Origin: Paenibacillus hexagrammi
Lineage (GTDB): Bacteria > Bacillota > Bacilli > Paenibacillales > NBRC-103111
Assembly: GCF_021513275.1 (NCBI RefSeq)
Contig: NZ_CP090978.1
Coordinates: forward strand, 2,542,001-2,606,000
Direction: 5' to 3'
DNA length: 64,000 nt
The position numbers were made by a program, and so were the translations under genes. This document shows, one piece after another, positions 50,153-59,207 of the stretch (position 1 is the first letter of the stretch; each line of letters starts with the position of its first letter). Under the pieces are notes generated by a model, which was given only the letters and a program-made list of their open reading frames with translations, had not been told where the DNA came from and searched no databases.

Positions 50153-52222
50153 ATGATTGATCGAAAAGCGTTAGTCAAACGCCACAATCCGCTCATCACC
50201 TGCTTTGACAAGTTTTCTTCCCTGACAGTCGGCAACGGAAACTATGCCTTTACCGTGGATGCAACCGGTCTGCAAACTTTTCCGAATCTGTATGCTGACG
50301 GAGGAGTACCACTGGGAAACCTGTCCAATTGGGCTTGGCATACTTCTCCAAATCCAAATGAATATCAACCCGAAAAGTTTCCGCTTACGTACTACCCGAC
50401 CTTCAACGGAAGACAAGTAGGCTTCCCTTACATGCCCCCGGGTCAGACCACTGACGAGTATAAATGGTTGAAATTTAATCCGCATAAACTGCATTTGGGG
50501 GTGGTAGGTTTTCGGCTGTCTCTGCCTTCTGGGGATGAGGCTACCCATGACGACTTGAATAAGATCGAACAAGTTCTCGATATGTGGTCAGGAGTGATCG
50601 AGAGCGAGTTTTCCTTGCTCACTGCCAAAACGAAAGTAAGCACATGCTGCCATCCCAGTGAGGACCTGATCGCGGTTCGGGTAAAGTCCGAATTAATCCG
50701 CCTAGGGCGCTTACAGGTTGCCTTTCATTTCCCCTATGGCACTTGGAAATTCGCAGCTGTCGATTGGAGTAAGCCAGACCGGCATACCACAGAAGTTGTT
50801 CACCTCGATAGCGACTCTGTCTACATCAGCCGAAAGCTAGATCAAGACTCGTATGCGATGCATGCCGCTTGGACCAACGGTACATTTGAACGCGATGAGC
50901 GCGACCAGCATGTATGCCTATATTCGCCTTCCCCGGACAGCGACGAATTCGAGCTTCGTTTCCGTTTTACGAAACATGATATACCGACCGATTTACCAAC
51001 GTTCGAAGAGACGCGTGCCGCAGCCGAGAGCCACTGGGAAAGCTTTTGGACTTCGGGCGGCGCCATCGAGCTTAACGGCAGTAAAGATATTAGAGCACAC
51101 GAACTGGAGCGAAGAATCGTACTCTCCCAGTATGTGACTGCTATCCAATCATCCGGTACACTGCCTCCCGCTGAATCCGGTTTGACCCACAACAGCTGGG
51201 GCGGTAAATTCCACTTGGAAATGCACTGGTGGCACGCTGTTCATTTTGCGCTTTGGAAGCGGGTAGATTTGCTGGAAAACAGTCTAACATGGTACGGCAC
51301 CATCGTGGATAAAGCCCGGAAGTTAGCTGATTCACAAGGCTATGAAGGCGCTCGATGGCCGAAATGCACTGCGCCGGACGGTGTTAACGGACCTTGTTAT
51401 ATTGAACCGTTTCTCATCTGGCAGCAGCCGCATCCGATTTATTATGCCGAGTTGATTTATAACATCAAGGGTGACCGCGATACCTTGGCGAAGTATGCCG
51501 AAATCGTGTTTGAAAGCGCGTCTTTCATGGCATCTTTTGCCGAATGGGATCCTGGACAAGAAAGATATGTACTAGGACCGCCGGTCGCGCCTGCTCAGGA
51601 AATATTCGATCACGCAACGACTATGAACCCTACTTTCGAATTGTCCTATTGGGCGTTCGGATTAAGGATCGCCATCTTGTGGAGAGAAAGACTCGGTCTC
51701 CCGAAAATGGAGAAATGGGAGCATGTTCTGAAACATCTGTCCAAGCTTCCTGCTGTTGATGGACTATATGTCGCAGCCGAAACAGCACCCGGTACATTCT
51801 CCGAAGAAACCGGCACCAGGGATCATCCGACGATGCTCGCCCCGCTCGGAATCCTGCCAGGTGACAATGTCGATCGCGAAACGATGTTACGCACGCTGCA
51901 CGAAGTCATGAAGGTTTGGAACTGGGATGCTACTTGGGGATGGGACTATCCCATGGCCGCGATGACGGCGGCAAGACTTGGTGAGAGTCGTTTGGCATTA
52001 GACATCCTCTTAATCGATAAAGTCACCAATACCTATCTTCCTAACGGACACAACTATCAACGCAAGCCACTAACGGTATACCTCCCAGGCAACGGTGGTC
52101 TGCTAAGCGCTGCTGCCATGATGGCAGCCGGTTGGGAGGGCGGTCCGGACATACACGCCCCTGGATTTCCGCAGGATGGTTCATGGAGCGTTACCTACGA
52201 GGGATTAGCGAAAATGCTTTGA
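50153..52222 (+). CDS. Six-hairpin glycosidase-like protein, GH65-like architecture
   Basis: 689 residues, intact. A beta-sandwich N-terminal domain (SSLTVGNGNYAFTVDATGLQ, LHLGVVGFRLSLPSG) is followed by a helical barrel (ERRIVLSQYVTAIQSSGTLPP, SWGGKFHLEMHWWHAVHFAL, YIEPFLIWQQPHPIYYAELI, WNWDATWGWDYPMAAMTAAR). The order resembles GH65/GH95-type clan members. The substrate is unknown. It starts 21 bases after the rhamnosidase stop with ACGAGG upstream and is followed by a strong terminator, so it is the last gene of this operon. No signal peptide. Confidence 0.6.
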   Translation: MIDRKALVKRHNPLITCFDKFSSLTVGNGNYAFTVDATGLQTFPNLYADGGVPLGNLSNWAWHTSPNPNEYQPEKFPLTYYPTFNGRQVGFPYMPPGQTTDEYKWLKFNPHKLHLGVVGFRLSLPSGDEATHDDLNKIEQVLDMWSGVIESEFSLLTAKTKVSTCCHPSEDLIAVRVKSELIRLGRLQVAFHFPYGTWKFAAVDWSKPDRHTTEVVHLDSDSVYISRKLDQDSYAMHAAWTNGTFERDERDQHVCLYSPSPDSDEFELRFRFTKHDIPTDLPTFEETRAAAESHWESFWTSGGAIELNGSKDIRAHELERRIVLSQYVTAIQSSGTLPPAESGLTHNSWGGKFHLEMHWWHAVHFALWKRVDLLENSLTWYGTIVDKARKLADSQGYEGARWPKCTAPDGVNGPCYIEPFLIWQQPHPIYYAELIYNIKGDRDTLAKYAEIVFESASFMASFAEWDPGQERYVLGPPVAPAQEIFDHATTMNPTFELSYWAFGLRIAILWRERLGLPKMEKWEHVLKHLSKLPAVDGLYVAAETAPGTFSEETGTRDHPTMLAPLGILPGDNVDRETMLRTLHEVMKVWNWDATWGWDYPMAAMTAARLGESRLALDILLIDKVTNTYLPNGHNYQRKPLTVYLPGNGGLLSAAAMMAAGWEGGPDIHAPGFPQDGSWSVTYEGLAKML

Positions 52223-52224
52223 TC

Positions 52225-52291
52225 ATAAGAGTGTTGAAGAGACTGCTTCATTGATGAATGAATTCGCAGCCACTTCAACACTCTTATTTTT
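52225..52291 (+). terminator. Intrinsic terminator ending the GH78 operon
   Basis: A perfect 15-bp stem: ATAAGAGTGTTGAAG (52225-52239) with CTTCAACACTCTTAT (52273-52287), then further T residues. The loop contains a smaller TTCATT/AATGAA stem. Confidence 0.88.
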
Positions 52292-52320
52292 CTGAGGTTT
52301 GCAACCTGCTCTGCAGAAAG

Positions 52321-52359
52321 CAAAGAAACACCGGAGCTGCCTTAATCGCAGTCCCGGTG
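52321..52359 (-). terminator. Intrinsic terminator ending the kinase/transketolase operon
   Basis: On the minus strand CACCGGGACTGC pairs with GCAGCTCCGGTG, followed by TTTCTTTG. It faces the terminator of the plus-strand operon. Confidence 0.75.
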
Positions 52360-52435
52360 CCCTTTCATTTTTCCTTTATCGACAGTATCGATGATTACTA
52401 ACAGCTGTATTCTTCTCTCCTGTCTGTGGCTGGTA

Positions 52436-53976
52436 TTAGCGGGTCCGCCGAATGCTGCTCGGCAGCCCGGCTCCATGATCACTGCTGTTTAGTACGGATG
52501 CAACTGCACGATCCCAACCAGCACAATAAGAATCTCGCGCCTGTTTCTGCATCCTCGGCTTATAGGTGACCGTTCTTTGATTGGCCGAAGCTATTTCGTC
52601 GATATATGGCCAGAAACCAATTCCAAGTCCCCCCATATAAGCGGACCCCATGGCGGAAAGCTCGGCAATTTCAGATCTTATCACGGTGGAATCCAATAGA
52701 TCAGCCTGAAACTGCATGAGCGTTGCATTGCCCGAGGCACCGCCGTCCGCGCGAAGCTCATCCAGGCGAATACCTGTGCTGTGTTCCATTAGGGCAACCG
52801 CATCGCGCACCTGATAAGCAATGCTGTCCAATGCAGCGCGTATGATATGGGCCTTTTGGGTCCCTCTGTTCATCCCCGTAATCGAGGCTCTCGCATAAGG
52901 ATCCCAATACGGCGCTCCAAGGCCGACAAAAGCGGGCACGAGATAGACGCCCTGGCTATCGGTTATCCCTTTAAGCAAACGCTCCATCTCCTCATACGTG
53001 CAAAACAATCCTAAATTATCGCGCGCCCATTTTAAACTGTCACCCGATGTTCGGATGACAGCCTCAACCGCATAAGTAATCTTACCGTCGATTCCCCATG
53101 CAATAGCGCTGACCAATCCATCTTTGGACGGCGCAGCCGTTTCTCCGATATTCATCAACACGGATGTTCCTGTCCCATAGGTCGCTTTGGCCATCCCCTT
53201 ACGGAAGCAGTGGTTGCCGTATAGAGCTGCTTGCGAATCACCGATTACTCCCGTAATGGGGACACGTATCGTACCAAAGAGTTCAGGATCTTCTGTGCAG
53301 CCGAACAGTTCATTGGATGAACGCACCTCCGGCAGCAGATTCGCCGGAACTCCGAATAAACCGCATAGCTGATCATCCCATTCCAAGGTATGAATATCAA
53401 AAAGTGATGTACGACTGGCATTCGTGTAGTCCGTCGCATGAACGCTGCCGCAAGTCATCCTCCAGATCAGCCAACTATCGATGGTTCCCGCCATCACCTT
53501 ACCTTGAGCCGCCTTTTCCGCTGCGCCTTCCACATGTTCGAGAATCCACGCCCACTTTGCTGCGGAGAAATACGGATCAAGCATTAGGCCCGTTTTGGAC
53601 ATGACGGTATCCTCGTGACCGGATGCCCGAAGGGCTGTGCATCGCTCTGCGGTCCGTTGGCACTGCCAGACAATAGCGGAATAAATCGGGAGACCGGTTG
53701 TCCGGTCCCAAAGAATCGCAGTCTCCCTTTGGTTCGTAATCGTAATAGCCGCAAGAGATTCCGGTCCGATTCCGGCTGATTTCAATACGTGACGTGCAGT
53801 TAGCTTCACGTTCTCGTATATTTCAAGCGGGTCATGCTCCACCCAACCGGGACGCGGATAAAGTTGTACGTGTTCCTTGAGCTGCGCTCCAGGATCTTCC
53901 CAGACCGTTCAATCAGAAGCGCCTTCGTCCCGGATGTGCTTTGATCGATAGCCAGCAAATAGTCTTGAGGAGCCAT
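52436..53976 (-). CDS. FGGY-family carbohydrate kinase, one frameshift
   Basis: N-terminal piece MAPQDYLLAIDQSTSGTKAL carries the phosphate-binding DQSTSGTKA motif; the rest runs from QLKEHVQLYPRPGWVEHDP to the stop and contains ITITNQRETAILWDR, GVIGDSQAALYGNHCF, YGTGTSVLMNIG and LRADGGASGNATLMQFQADLL. One base missing near 53890 (after ATCCTGGA) restores a 514-residue protein. It resembles glycerol kinase most, but FGGY kinases for ketopentoses and apulose look alike. Its ATG shares one base with the stop of the transketolase subunit gene (TGATG), so it is co-translated with it. Likely phosphorylates the ketose made by the isomerase at 55783. Confidence 0.83.
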
Positions 53977-54923
53977 CAGTTCTTCTCCTGCTTGCCCAGC
54001 ATGTGGAGTGCAACCATTTTGAGATTATCGCTGCTGATGCCGTAATGCTTGAATACTTCCGCTGTTTTACCGGCGATTGCCGGCTCATCCGGGATGCCGA
54101 TAATACGCATCGGCACAGGAGCATACTGAACCACGACTTCGGCCACGGCGGCGCCAAGTCCGCCAAGTACGCTGTGCTCTTCAACCGTGATGATATGACC
54201 GGTTTCCTTCGCCGCATGAATGACAGCATCTTCATCCAGCGGCTTGATGGTATGCATATTGATAATGCGGCAGGAAACGCCCGCCTCCTTGAGTTCTTCA
54301 TACGCGTCCAGTGCGACACGTACCGTTTCCCCGGCAGCGATGATCGTCACATCCGTTCCTTCTCGCATCGTGACCGCTTTGCCGATCGTAAATTCGTAGG
54401 CGTCAGATTCGTACACATCCTCCACTGCATTTCGGCCGATACGAACATATACTCCGCCTTCGTACTGCACGAGCGCTTCAATCATTTGTTTTGTTTCGTG
54501 ACGGTCGGCAGGCAGCATGACCGATAGTCCCGGAATGGCGCGGGCCACTGCGAGATCCTGCACGGAATGGTGGGACATCCCTAGGGCGCCATAGCTGATC
54601 CCTCCGCTGATGCCTACCAGCTTCACGTTGGTTCCCGAGTAAGCGACATCTACCTTGATCTGCTCAATGCTCCGCATACTAAGAAAACAAGCAGGAGAAG
54701 TGACGAATGGCTTTTTACCGCTGTGAGCCAGGCCTGCCGAGATCCCGACGATATTCTGCTCAGCGATGCCGACTTCAACAAATTGATCAGGGTATGCTTT
54801 GGCAAAAGGAGCCATCGCCGCCGATCCCCGCGAGTCACTCGCCAGCACCATAATATCTCGGTCATGTTGGGCTAACTCGAGCAGTGTGTCGCAAATCACT
54901 TGACGATTCGGAATCGTGTTCAT
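53976..54923 (-). CDS. Transketolase C-terminal subunit (split transketolase)
   Basis: 315 residues with the pyrimidine-binding and C-terminal domains: FVEVGIAEQNIVGISAGLAHSG carries the conserved Glu that activates thiamine diphosphate; GGISYGALGMSHHSVQDLA and VTIIAAGETVRVALDAYEEL follow. It must pair with the N-terminal subunit encoded immediately upstream. Split transketolases in sugar operons include the AptA/AptB enzyme that acts on apulose 4-phosphate. Stop codon overlaps the kinase start. Confidence 0.9.
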   Translation of the reverse strand: MNTIPNRQVICDTLLELAQHDRDIMVLASDSRGSAAMAPFAKAYPDQFVEVGIAEQNIVGISAGLAHSGKKPFVTSPACFLSMRSIEQIKVDVAYSGTNVKLVGISGGISYGALGMSHHSVQDLAVARAIPGLSVMLPADRHETKQMIEALVQYEGGVYVRIGRNAVEDVYESDAYEFTIGKAVTMREGTDVTIIAAGETVRVALDAYEELKEAGVSCRIINMHTIKPLDEDAVIHAAKETGHIITVEEHSVLGGLGAAVAEVVVQYAPVPMRIIGIPDEPAIAGKTAEVFKHYGISSDNLKMVALHMLGKQEKN

Positions 54924-54924
54924 T

Positions 54925-55770
54925 TTATCGTCCCTGCCCTTCCGTTTGATAAAATTCGAAAACAGCGGATAATTCGGTCAGAGCCTGCTCAAGCTCCGTT
55001 TCGTTTGGCACATGATGGTGCCAATGCGGAACATTCTCGGCAAATGAAACCCCCTTGCCCTTAACCGTATTCGCCATCACAAGCGTGGGCTTGCCCGGCA
55101 CGGACGGAACCGCCTCGAGAGACTCAATTAATGCTTGCATATCATTGCCGTCAATGACCATGACGTTCCAGCCAAAAGCTCGCCACTTGTCCTCCAGCGG
55201 ATCCAAGCCCATGACTTCTTCAGTCGAACCGCTGATCTGAAGACGGTTGCGATCAATAATAGCAATCAAATTATCCAGTTTATAATGCGCTCCTGCCATC
55301 GCAGCTTCCCATACCGAACCTTCCGCCTGCTCCCCGTCGCCCATCAGACAGAAAGTGCGGTATCTGACTCCATCGCGCTTTGCTGCTAAAGCCATGCCGA
55401 CAGCCACTGCTAGACCGTGGCCGAGGGCGCCTGTATTCATTTCAATACCCGGTACCTTATTATTCGGATGCCCGATCAGCTTCGTACCGAATTGGCTGAA
55501 TGTAGCCAGTTGTTCTTTTTCGAAAAAACCTTTATCTGCCAGAACAGCCCATAAGGACTCTACGGAATGACCTTTACTTAAAATGAATCGGTCCCGGTCA
55601 GCCGCCTTCGGTTGGGCAGGATCGATATTCATGATTCGGTAATACAGTGCCGTTATAATATCGGTGTTGCTGAGAGAACCTCCCGTGTGCCCGGTTTTTG
55701 CCCGAAAAATCATTTGGAGCAGGTCCATCCGAATTTGCGCCGCCTTCGCTTGCAGTTCTCTGATCTCCAT
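54925..55770 (-). CDS. Transketolase N-terminal subunit (split transketolase)
   Basis: 281 residues, the thiamine-diphosphate pyrophosphate-binding domain: AKTGHTGGSLSNTDIITALY, SKGHSVESLWAVLADKG, GALGHGLAVAVGMAL and LMGDGEQAEGSVWEAAMAG, where GDG leads the cofactor and metal motif ending at IDRNRLQ. One base separates its stop from the partner's start. It follows the L-fucose-isomerase-like gene by 12 bases. Such a separate pair, rather than the housekeeping full-length enzyme, indicates a pathway-specific ketose. Confidence 0.9.
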   Translation of the reverse strand: MEIRELQAKAAQIRMDLLQMIFRAKTGHTGGSLSNTDIITALYYRIMNIDPAQPKAADRDRFILSKGHSVESLWAVLADKGFFEKEQLATFSQFGTKLIGHPNNKVPGIEMNTGALGHGLAVAVGMALAAKRDGVRYRTFCLMGDGEQAEGSVWEAAMAGAHYKLDNLIAIIDRNRLQISGSTEEVMGLDPLEDKWRAFGWNVMVIDGNDMQALIESLEAVPSVPGKPTLVMANTVKGKGVSFAENVPHWHHHVPNETELEQALTELSAVFEFYQTEGQGR

Positions 55771-55782
55771 AAATCCTCCTTC

Positions 55783-57216
55783 TTACAGGCCGTTACCTCT
55801 AAGCCATGCCTGAATTTCACTTTCCGTCGGATCAACAGGATCCGGAGTTAGACCTGGAATATAACTGCAAGCTTCATATAGCGCAGGAATGACATTGGCG
55901 TGAATGCCGACGGAGTGATGCACGTATGGTCCTTTTACCAACTTTTCTTCCCAAAGCGGCCAATCGTTCACTTCCACCCATACATAGGAACCGCGTGTAT
56001 AAGGACCAGGAATACCTTTCGCTCGTCCCAGGAACAATTGGTACTCTCCATGATCACCGTCGAATCGCGCTAAGGTCATCGAGCCTCCTTTAATTTCACC
56101 CTCATGCGTGCCCGGCGAGTGGTCATCGAACAGGAAGTGCTTGCGCAGCTTCGGTCGTTCTTCCACTGAAAGAGATACTGGAAAATTGCCGCAATGGAAC
56201 AATAATTCACCGTTTGCGTTATCGGGATGGCGTACTGTAAGATCTGCGAAAAACGTGGGTGCTTGATTCATCGCCGCAGCCTGAACCATAACGGACGTAA
56301 TCGCGCCATGTATATCTGTTTCACACGTCACCGGAATTTGCTCATCTGTCAAAATCGCATTAGCAAGACACGGCATAATGCCCATCGCTTCCTGCAGAGA
56401 TGACCAGCATTGAATAGCGATTGCTGTGCTGCCCGTTTGCCGGGCGTATTGTTTCATAGCCACTTTGAGCGCTGCGATCCGTATGACATCATTTTCTGTC
56501 ACTTCCGACCAGTCCAGCTTTTCTTTTATGTAATCTACTGCTTCCGCTAACTCGGAGGAATTCCCGTTTTCGATTCTTTTGGATGCCCGCTGAATGTCTA
56601 CAAGTGTAATCGGAAATAGTTCTATGCCAAAGCGCTCCAACAATTCACCCTCGTTGCACATCATCGTCCAGAATGAAGAAGGCCTGGGTCCGATTTGTAA
56701 AATGCGCAGCGAGCGGAATTGGCGCACCACGTTAGCCGTCGAAATAAAATTAGTGAATCCCCTTTCAAACACAGGGTCATTCACTCTTGTGTTCGTTACG
56801 TAGGTGAAGGGAACATTAAAACGGCGCAGCACCTTACCCGTGGCGAACAATCCGCACTGTGTATCACGCAGCCGCATGCCGTCTTCAAGAGGAGCTTCGT
56901 CCCGAGGTCCCCACAGCAGCACCGGTTTACCTAGCGCCTTGCCCACGCGAGCTACCGTATCCTCCGTACCGAAGTTACAGTGCGGGAAAAAGACCGCATC
57001 TACTTGTTCCTGCTTGAACCGTTCTATAATCAAGTCGGCGTTCACGTTATCGTCATACAATAGGCCTTCCGAATTGATTCCTTCCAGATCGACAATGTCC
57101 ATATCGAGTCCGAAACTTTGAATTTTTTCTTTGATCGTCACTTTGTACTTGAATGCGTCCTCTGCGCTAAAAACGAAACGGCGAGTGGGGGCGTAGCCTA
57201 ACTTCAATTTTTTCAA
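55783..57216 (-). CDS. L-fucose/D-arabinose isomerase-like protein
   Basis: 477 residues of the L-fucose/L-arabinose isomerase superfamily: ADLIIERFKQEQVDAVFFPH, CNFGTEDTVARVGKALGKPV, LLWGPRDEAP, IAIQCWSSLQEAMGIMPCLA, CETDIHGAITSVM and GEIKGGSMTLARFDGD. Metal ligands (Glu, Asp, His) are expected in CETDIHG and HHSVGIHAN. The related FucI acts on both L-fucose and D-arabinose. First gene of the split-transketolase operon and downstream of a good promoter. Candidates are L-fucose from GH29/GH95, D-arabinose from Kdo cleavage, or a non-orthologous isomerase for apiose. Confidence 0.78.
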   Translation of the reverse strand: MKKLKLGYAPTRRFVFSAEDAFKYKVTIKEKIQSFGLDMDIVDLEGINSEGLLYDDNVNADLIIERFKQEQVDAVFFPHCNFGTEDTVARVGKALGKPVLLWGPRDEAPLEDGMRLRDTQCGLFATGKVLRRFNVPFTYVTNTRVNDPVFERGFTNFISTANVVRQFRSLRILQIGPRPSSFWTMMCNEGELLERFGIELFPITLVDIQRASKRIENGNSSELAEAVDYIKEKLDWSEVTENDVIRIAALKVAMKQYARQTGSTAIAIQCWSSLQEAMGIMPCLANAILTDEQIPVTCETDIHGAITSVMVQAAAMNQAPTFFADLTVRHPDNANGELLFHCGNFPVSLSVEERPKLRKHFLFDDHSPGTHEGEIKGGSMTLARFDGDHGEYQLFLGRAKGIPGPYTRGSYVWVEVNDWPLWEEKLVKGPYVHHSVGIHANVIPALYEACSYIPGLTPDPVDPTESEIQAWLRGNGL

Positions 57217-57232
57217 AAGAATACCTCCTAAT

Positions 57233-57475
57233 TGTTTAGTTGATAGTTTAGTAAATATGTTCGTGTATAATGTAAATTAACTTAATGTTTATAAAAACAT
57301 TTTAGTTATGTATAGGTGTATTTTTATGATATATCGGAAATATTAGTACGTCAATCAATATTTAGTTCATATTTAGTTGATATTTATATAAACTAATTCA
57401 ATAAATCAACCTTTTCCTTGCTTTTATCTCCGCAGAAATTTAAACTAAACTTACTCAACAACTTTAGTAAATGGG
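57233..57475. promoter_or_regulatory. Recurrent TTTAGT/ACTAAA half-sites between the divergent operons
   Basis: This very AT-rich region holds repeated elements: TTTAGTTGATAGTTTAGTAAA near 57236, TTTTAGTTATG near 57300, ATTTAGTTCAT near 57361, TTTAGTTGAT with AAACTAA downstream near 57372-57396, and TTTAAACTAAAC plus TTTAGTAAA at 57438-57470. They may be the operators of the LacI regulator encoded at 57487; the exact binding site is not clear. Confidence 0.4.
57326..57354 (-). promoter_or_regulatory. SigA-type promoter for the isomerase/transketolase/kinase operon
   Basis: TTGACG (57354-57349) and TATCAT (57331-57326) on the minus strand are separated by exactly 17 bases. The leader to the isomerase start is about 100 bases and includes TTTAGT half-sites. 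Confidence 0.6.
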
Positions 57476-57486
57476 GATTGTACAAG

Positions 57487-58520
57487 ATGAAGATGGAAGA
57501 TATCGCAAAGCTTGCAGGTGTATCCAAATCGGCTGTATCTCTTGCACTCAGCGGAAAGCCGGGAATTAGCGCCGATACGCGTGAACGGGTACTGGAAATT
57601 GCGAGAGAAAACGGGTATGCGCTTAAGCCGCGGACAACGGCATCGGAGCATTCGGCGCGTTCATTATCCTTTTTAGTGTTTACCAACTCGGGAATTGTGC
57701 TGGAACAATATTACGAACAGCCATTCTTTCGAGAATTAATCCATTTCATTGAGGACAGATGTCGAAGCAAAGGCTACTCCTTGCTATTTGCTACTGTAAA
57801 CATGGAACATTTCGAACGTGACATACGTTCGGTCGCAGATGACCAGCAAAGCGACGGGGTTATCCTCCTCGGCACCAATCTAAATCCACAGGAGATCACC
57901 GAGATCGCCAACCTACTGGGTCCGCGTCTAGTGGTATTGGATAATTGCTTCGACAAACTGCCCTTACATTTTGTGGGGATTAATAATTATATCGGAGCTT
58001 ATCAGGCGGGGTCCCATCTCTGCCAGATCGGCCACCGGGAAATCGGCTATATCGCCTCCAATGTGCGTATTCACAATTTTGAAGAAAGAAGGGAAGGATT
58101 TGAGGAGGCGCTCCGGGAGCACAGTTTATCCATCTCACCTGACTATATCTTTTCTGTCGCTCCTACCATGCTTTCTTCGCAGGAGGAGTTGAAGACACAG
58201 CTAAAGCCATTATTAGAACAAGGACGCCGCCTGCCGACCGCGCTTTTTTGCGAATGTGATTATATTGCGATAAGCGCTCTAAAAACTCTGACGGAGTTGG
58301 GCGTGCGCGTCCCTGAACAGGTTTCTGTCGTAGGGTTTGATAATATCACCGAATCACAAATCGTTTCACCGGAGCTGACTACCGTCCATGTCGAGAAAAA
58401 AGAATGGCTCAATTAGCCGTTGACCTAGTCATCGAATCAATTGAGCTGGGCACAGTAATTAATTCTAAGATCCGGGTCGACACCAGATTTATCGAGCGAT
58501 ATTCATCGGCAGCGCCTTAA
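57487..58520 (+). CDS. LacI-family transcriptional regulator, one frameshift
   Basis: N-terminal helix-turn-helix MKMEDIAKLAGVSKSAVSLA and hinge, then the periplasmic-binding-like sensor (QQSDGVILLGTNLNPQE, HREIGYIASNVRIHN, PEQVSVVGFDNITESQI). The frame ends early at AAAAAAGAATGG near 58400; a seventh A restores RMAQLAVDLVIESIELGT and VDTRFIERYSS, the usual LacI tail, for about 344 residues. Start at ATG 57487, with GGGG about ten bases upstream. It is divergent from the isomerase operon and very probably represses it, with the released sugar or sugar phosphate as inducer. Followed by a strong terminator. Confidence 0.85.
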
Positions 58521-58541
58521 CGGTGTTACTGCAACGCAAAT

Positions 58542-58592
58542 CAGAGGGAATCCGTTATACAGTAAGTTGTATAACAGATTCCCTCTGTTTGT
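58542..58592 (+). terminator. Intrinsic terminator after the LacI gene
   Basis: CAGAGGGAATCCGTTATAC (58542-58560) pairs with GTATAACAGATTCCCTCTG (58569-58587) with one mismatch, followed by TTTGTT. Nothing else is seen in 58521-58742. Confidence 0.85.
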
Positions 58593-58742
58593 TGATCAAG
58601 TAGGATCCATTACAAGCTTCAGCAGCTTTTCTCCGATCGCTGTCGACATTTTGTTATTTCGCTACGCTTCTCCGAAAACTACTGAGCTCTCCATTCCAGT
58701 CTATCAACAGTCTTTCTTTGCAGACTAGCCACATACACATCC

Positions 58743-59159
58743 TTAGATGTTTGTCTCCAAGAATTCAAGATATTTGGGGTCGTCTTCCATAAAAATTTCA
58801 ATACCGGCGCCCATGTAAGCCCGGGTTAACTCGTCAGCTGCCTTTTCAAAGTTTTCCTGTTCGTAATATAACTGTCCCAGCCGAAGATGAATATACGGAT
58901 TACCCAACCCCTTCGGACACTGTACGGCATTAAAAAAGCACTTGAAAGCCTTATCGTATTTCTCCATACGAAAGTGGACATCCCCAACAGCTACATATAT
59001 CCAGGTTGCGGCCTCCCATTTTTGATGATTTTCAGGCAATAAACGGAGTGCGGCCATATAATTTTGCTTGGCGGCATCAAGATCACCTGTCTTCACTAAA
59101 TCATCGCCTTGTTTACATAAATCCCTAATTGCGGAATAAGTGGAATCTGAGAGCTGCAA
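58743..59159 (-). CDS. Tetratricopeptide (TPR) repeat protein
   Basis: 138 residues with about three TPR units: AIRDLCKQGDDLVKTGDLDA then AKQNYMAALRLLPEN; ATWIYVAVGDVHFRMEKYDKA then FKCFFNAVQCPKG; YIHLRLGQLYYEQENFEKA then ADELTRAYMGA. TPR proteins mediate protein binding. It is the last of three minus-strand genes with two uncharacterised proteins, a kind of small cluster sometimes seen with immunity or accessory genes of polymorphic toxins; no toxin is visible here. Function unknown. Confidence 0.75.
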   Translation of the reverse strand: MQLSDSTYSAIRDLCKQGDDLVKTGDLDAAKQNYMAALRLLPENHQKWEAATWIYVAVGDVHFRMEKYDKAFKCFFNAVQCPKGLGNPYIHLRLGQLYYEQENFEKAADELTRAYMGAGIEIFMEDDPKYLEFLETNI

Positions 59160-59207
59160 TGCGATCCTCCCCCTGTTCTATTCGATTTTATTTAGAAAGT
59201 AGCTTGT

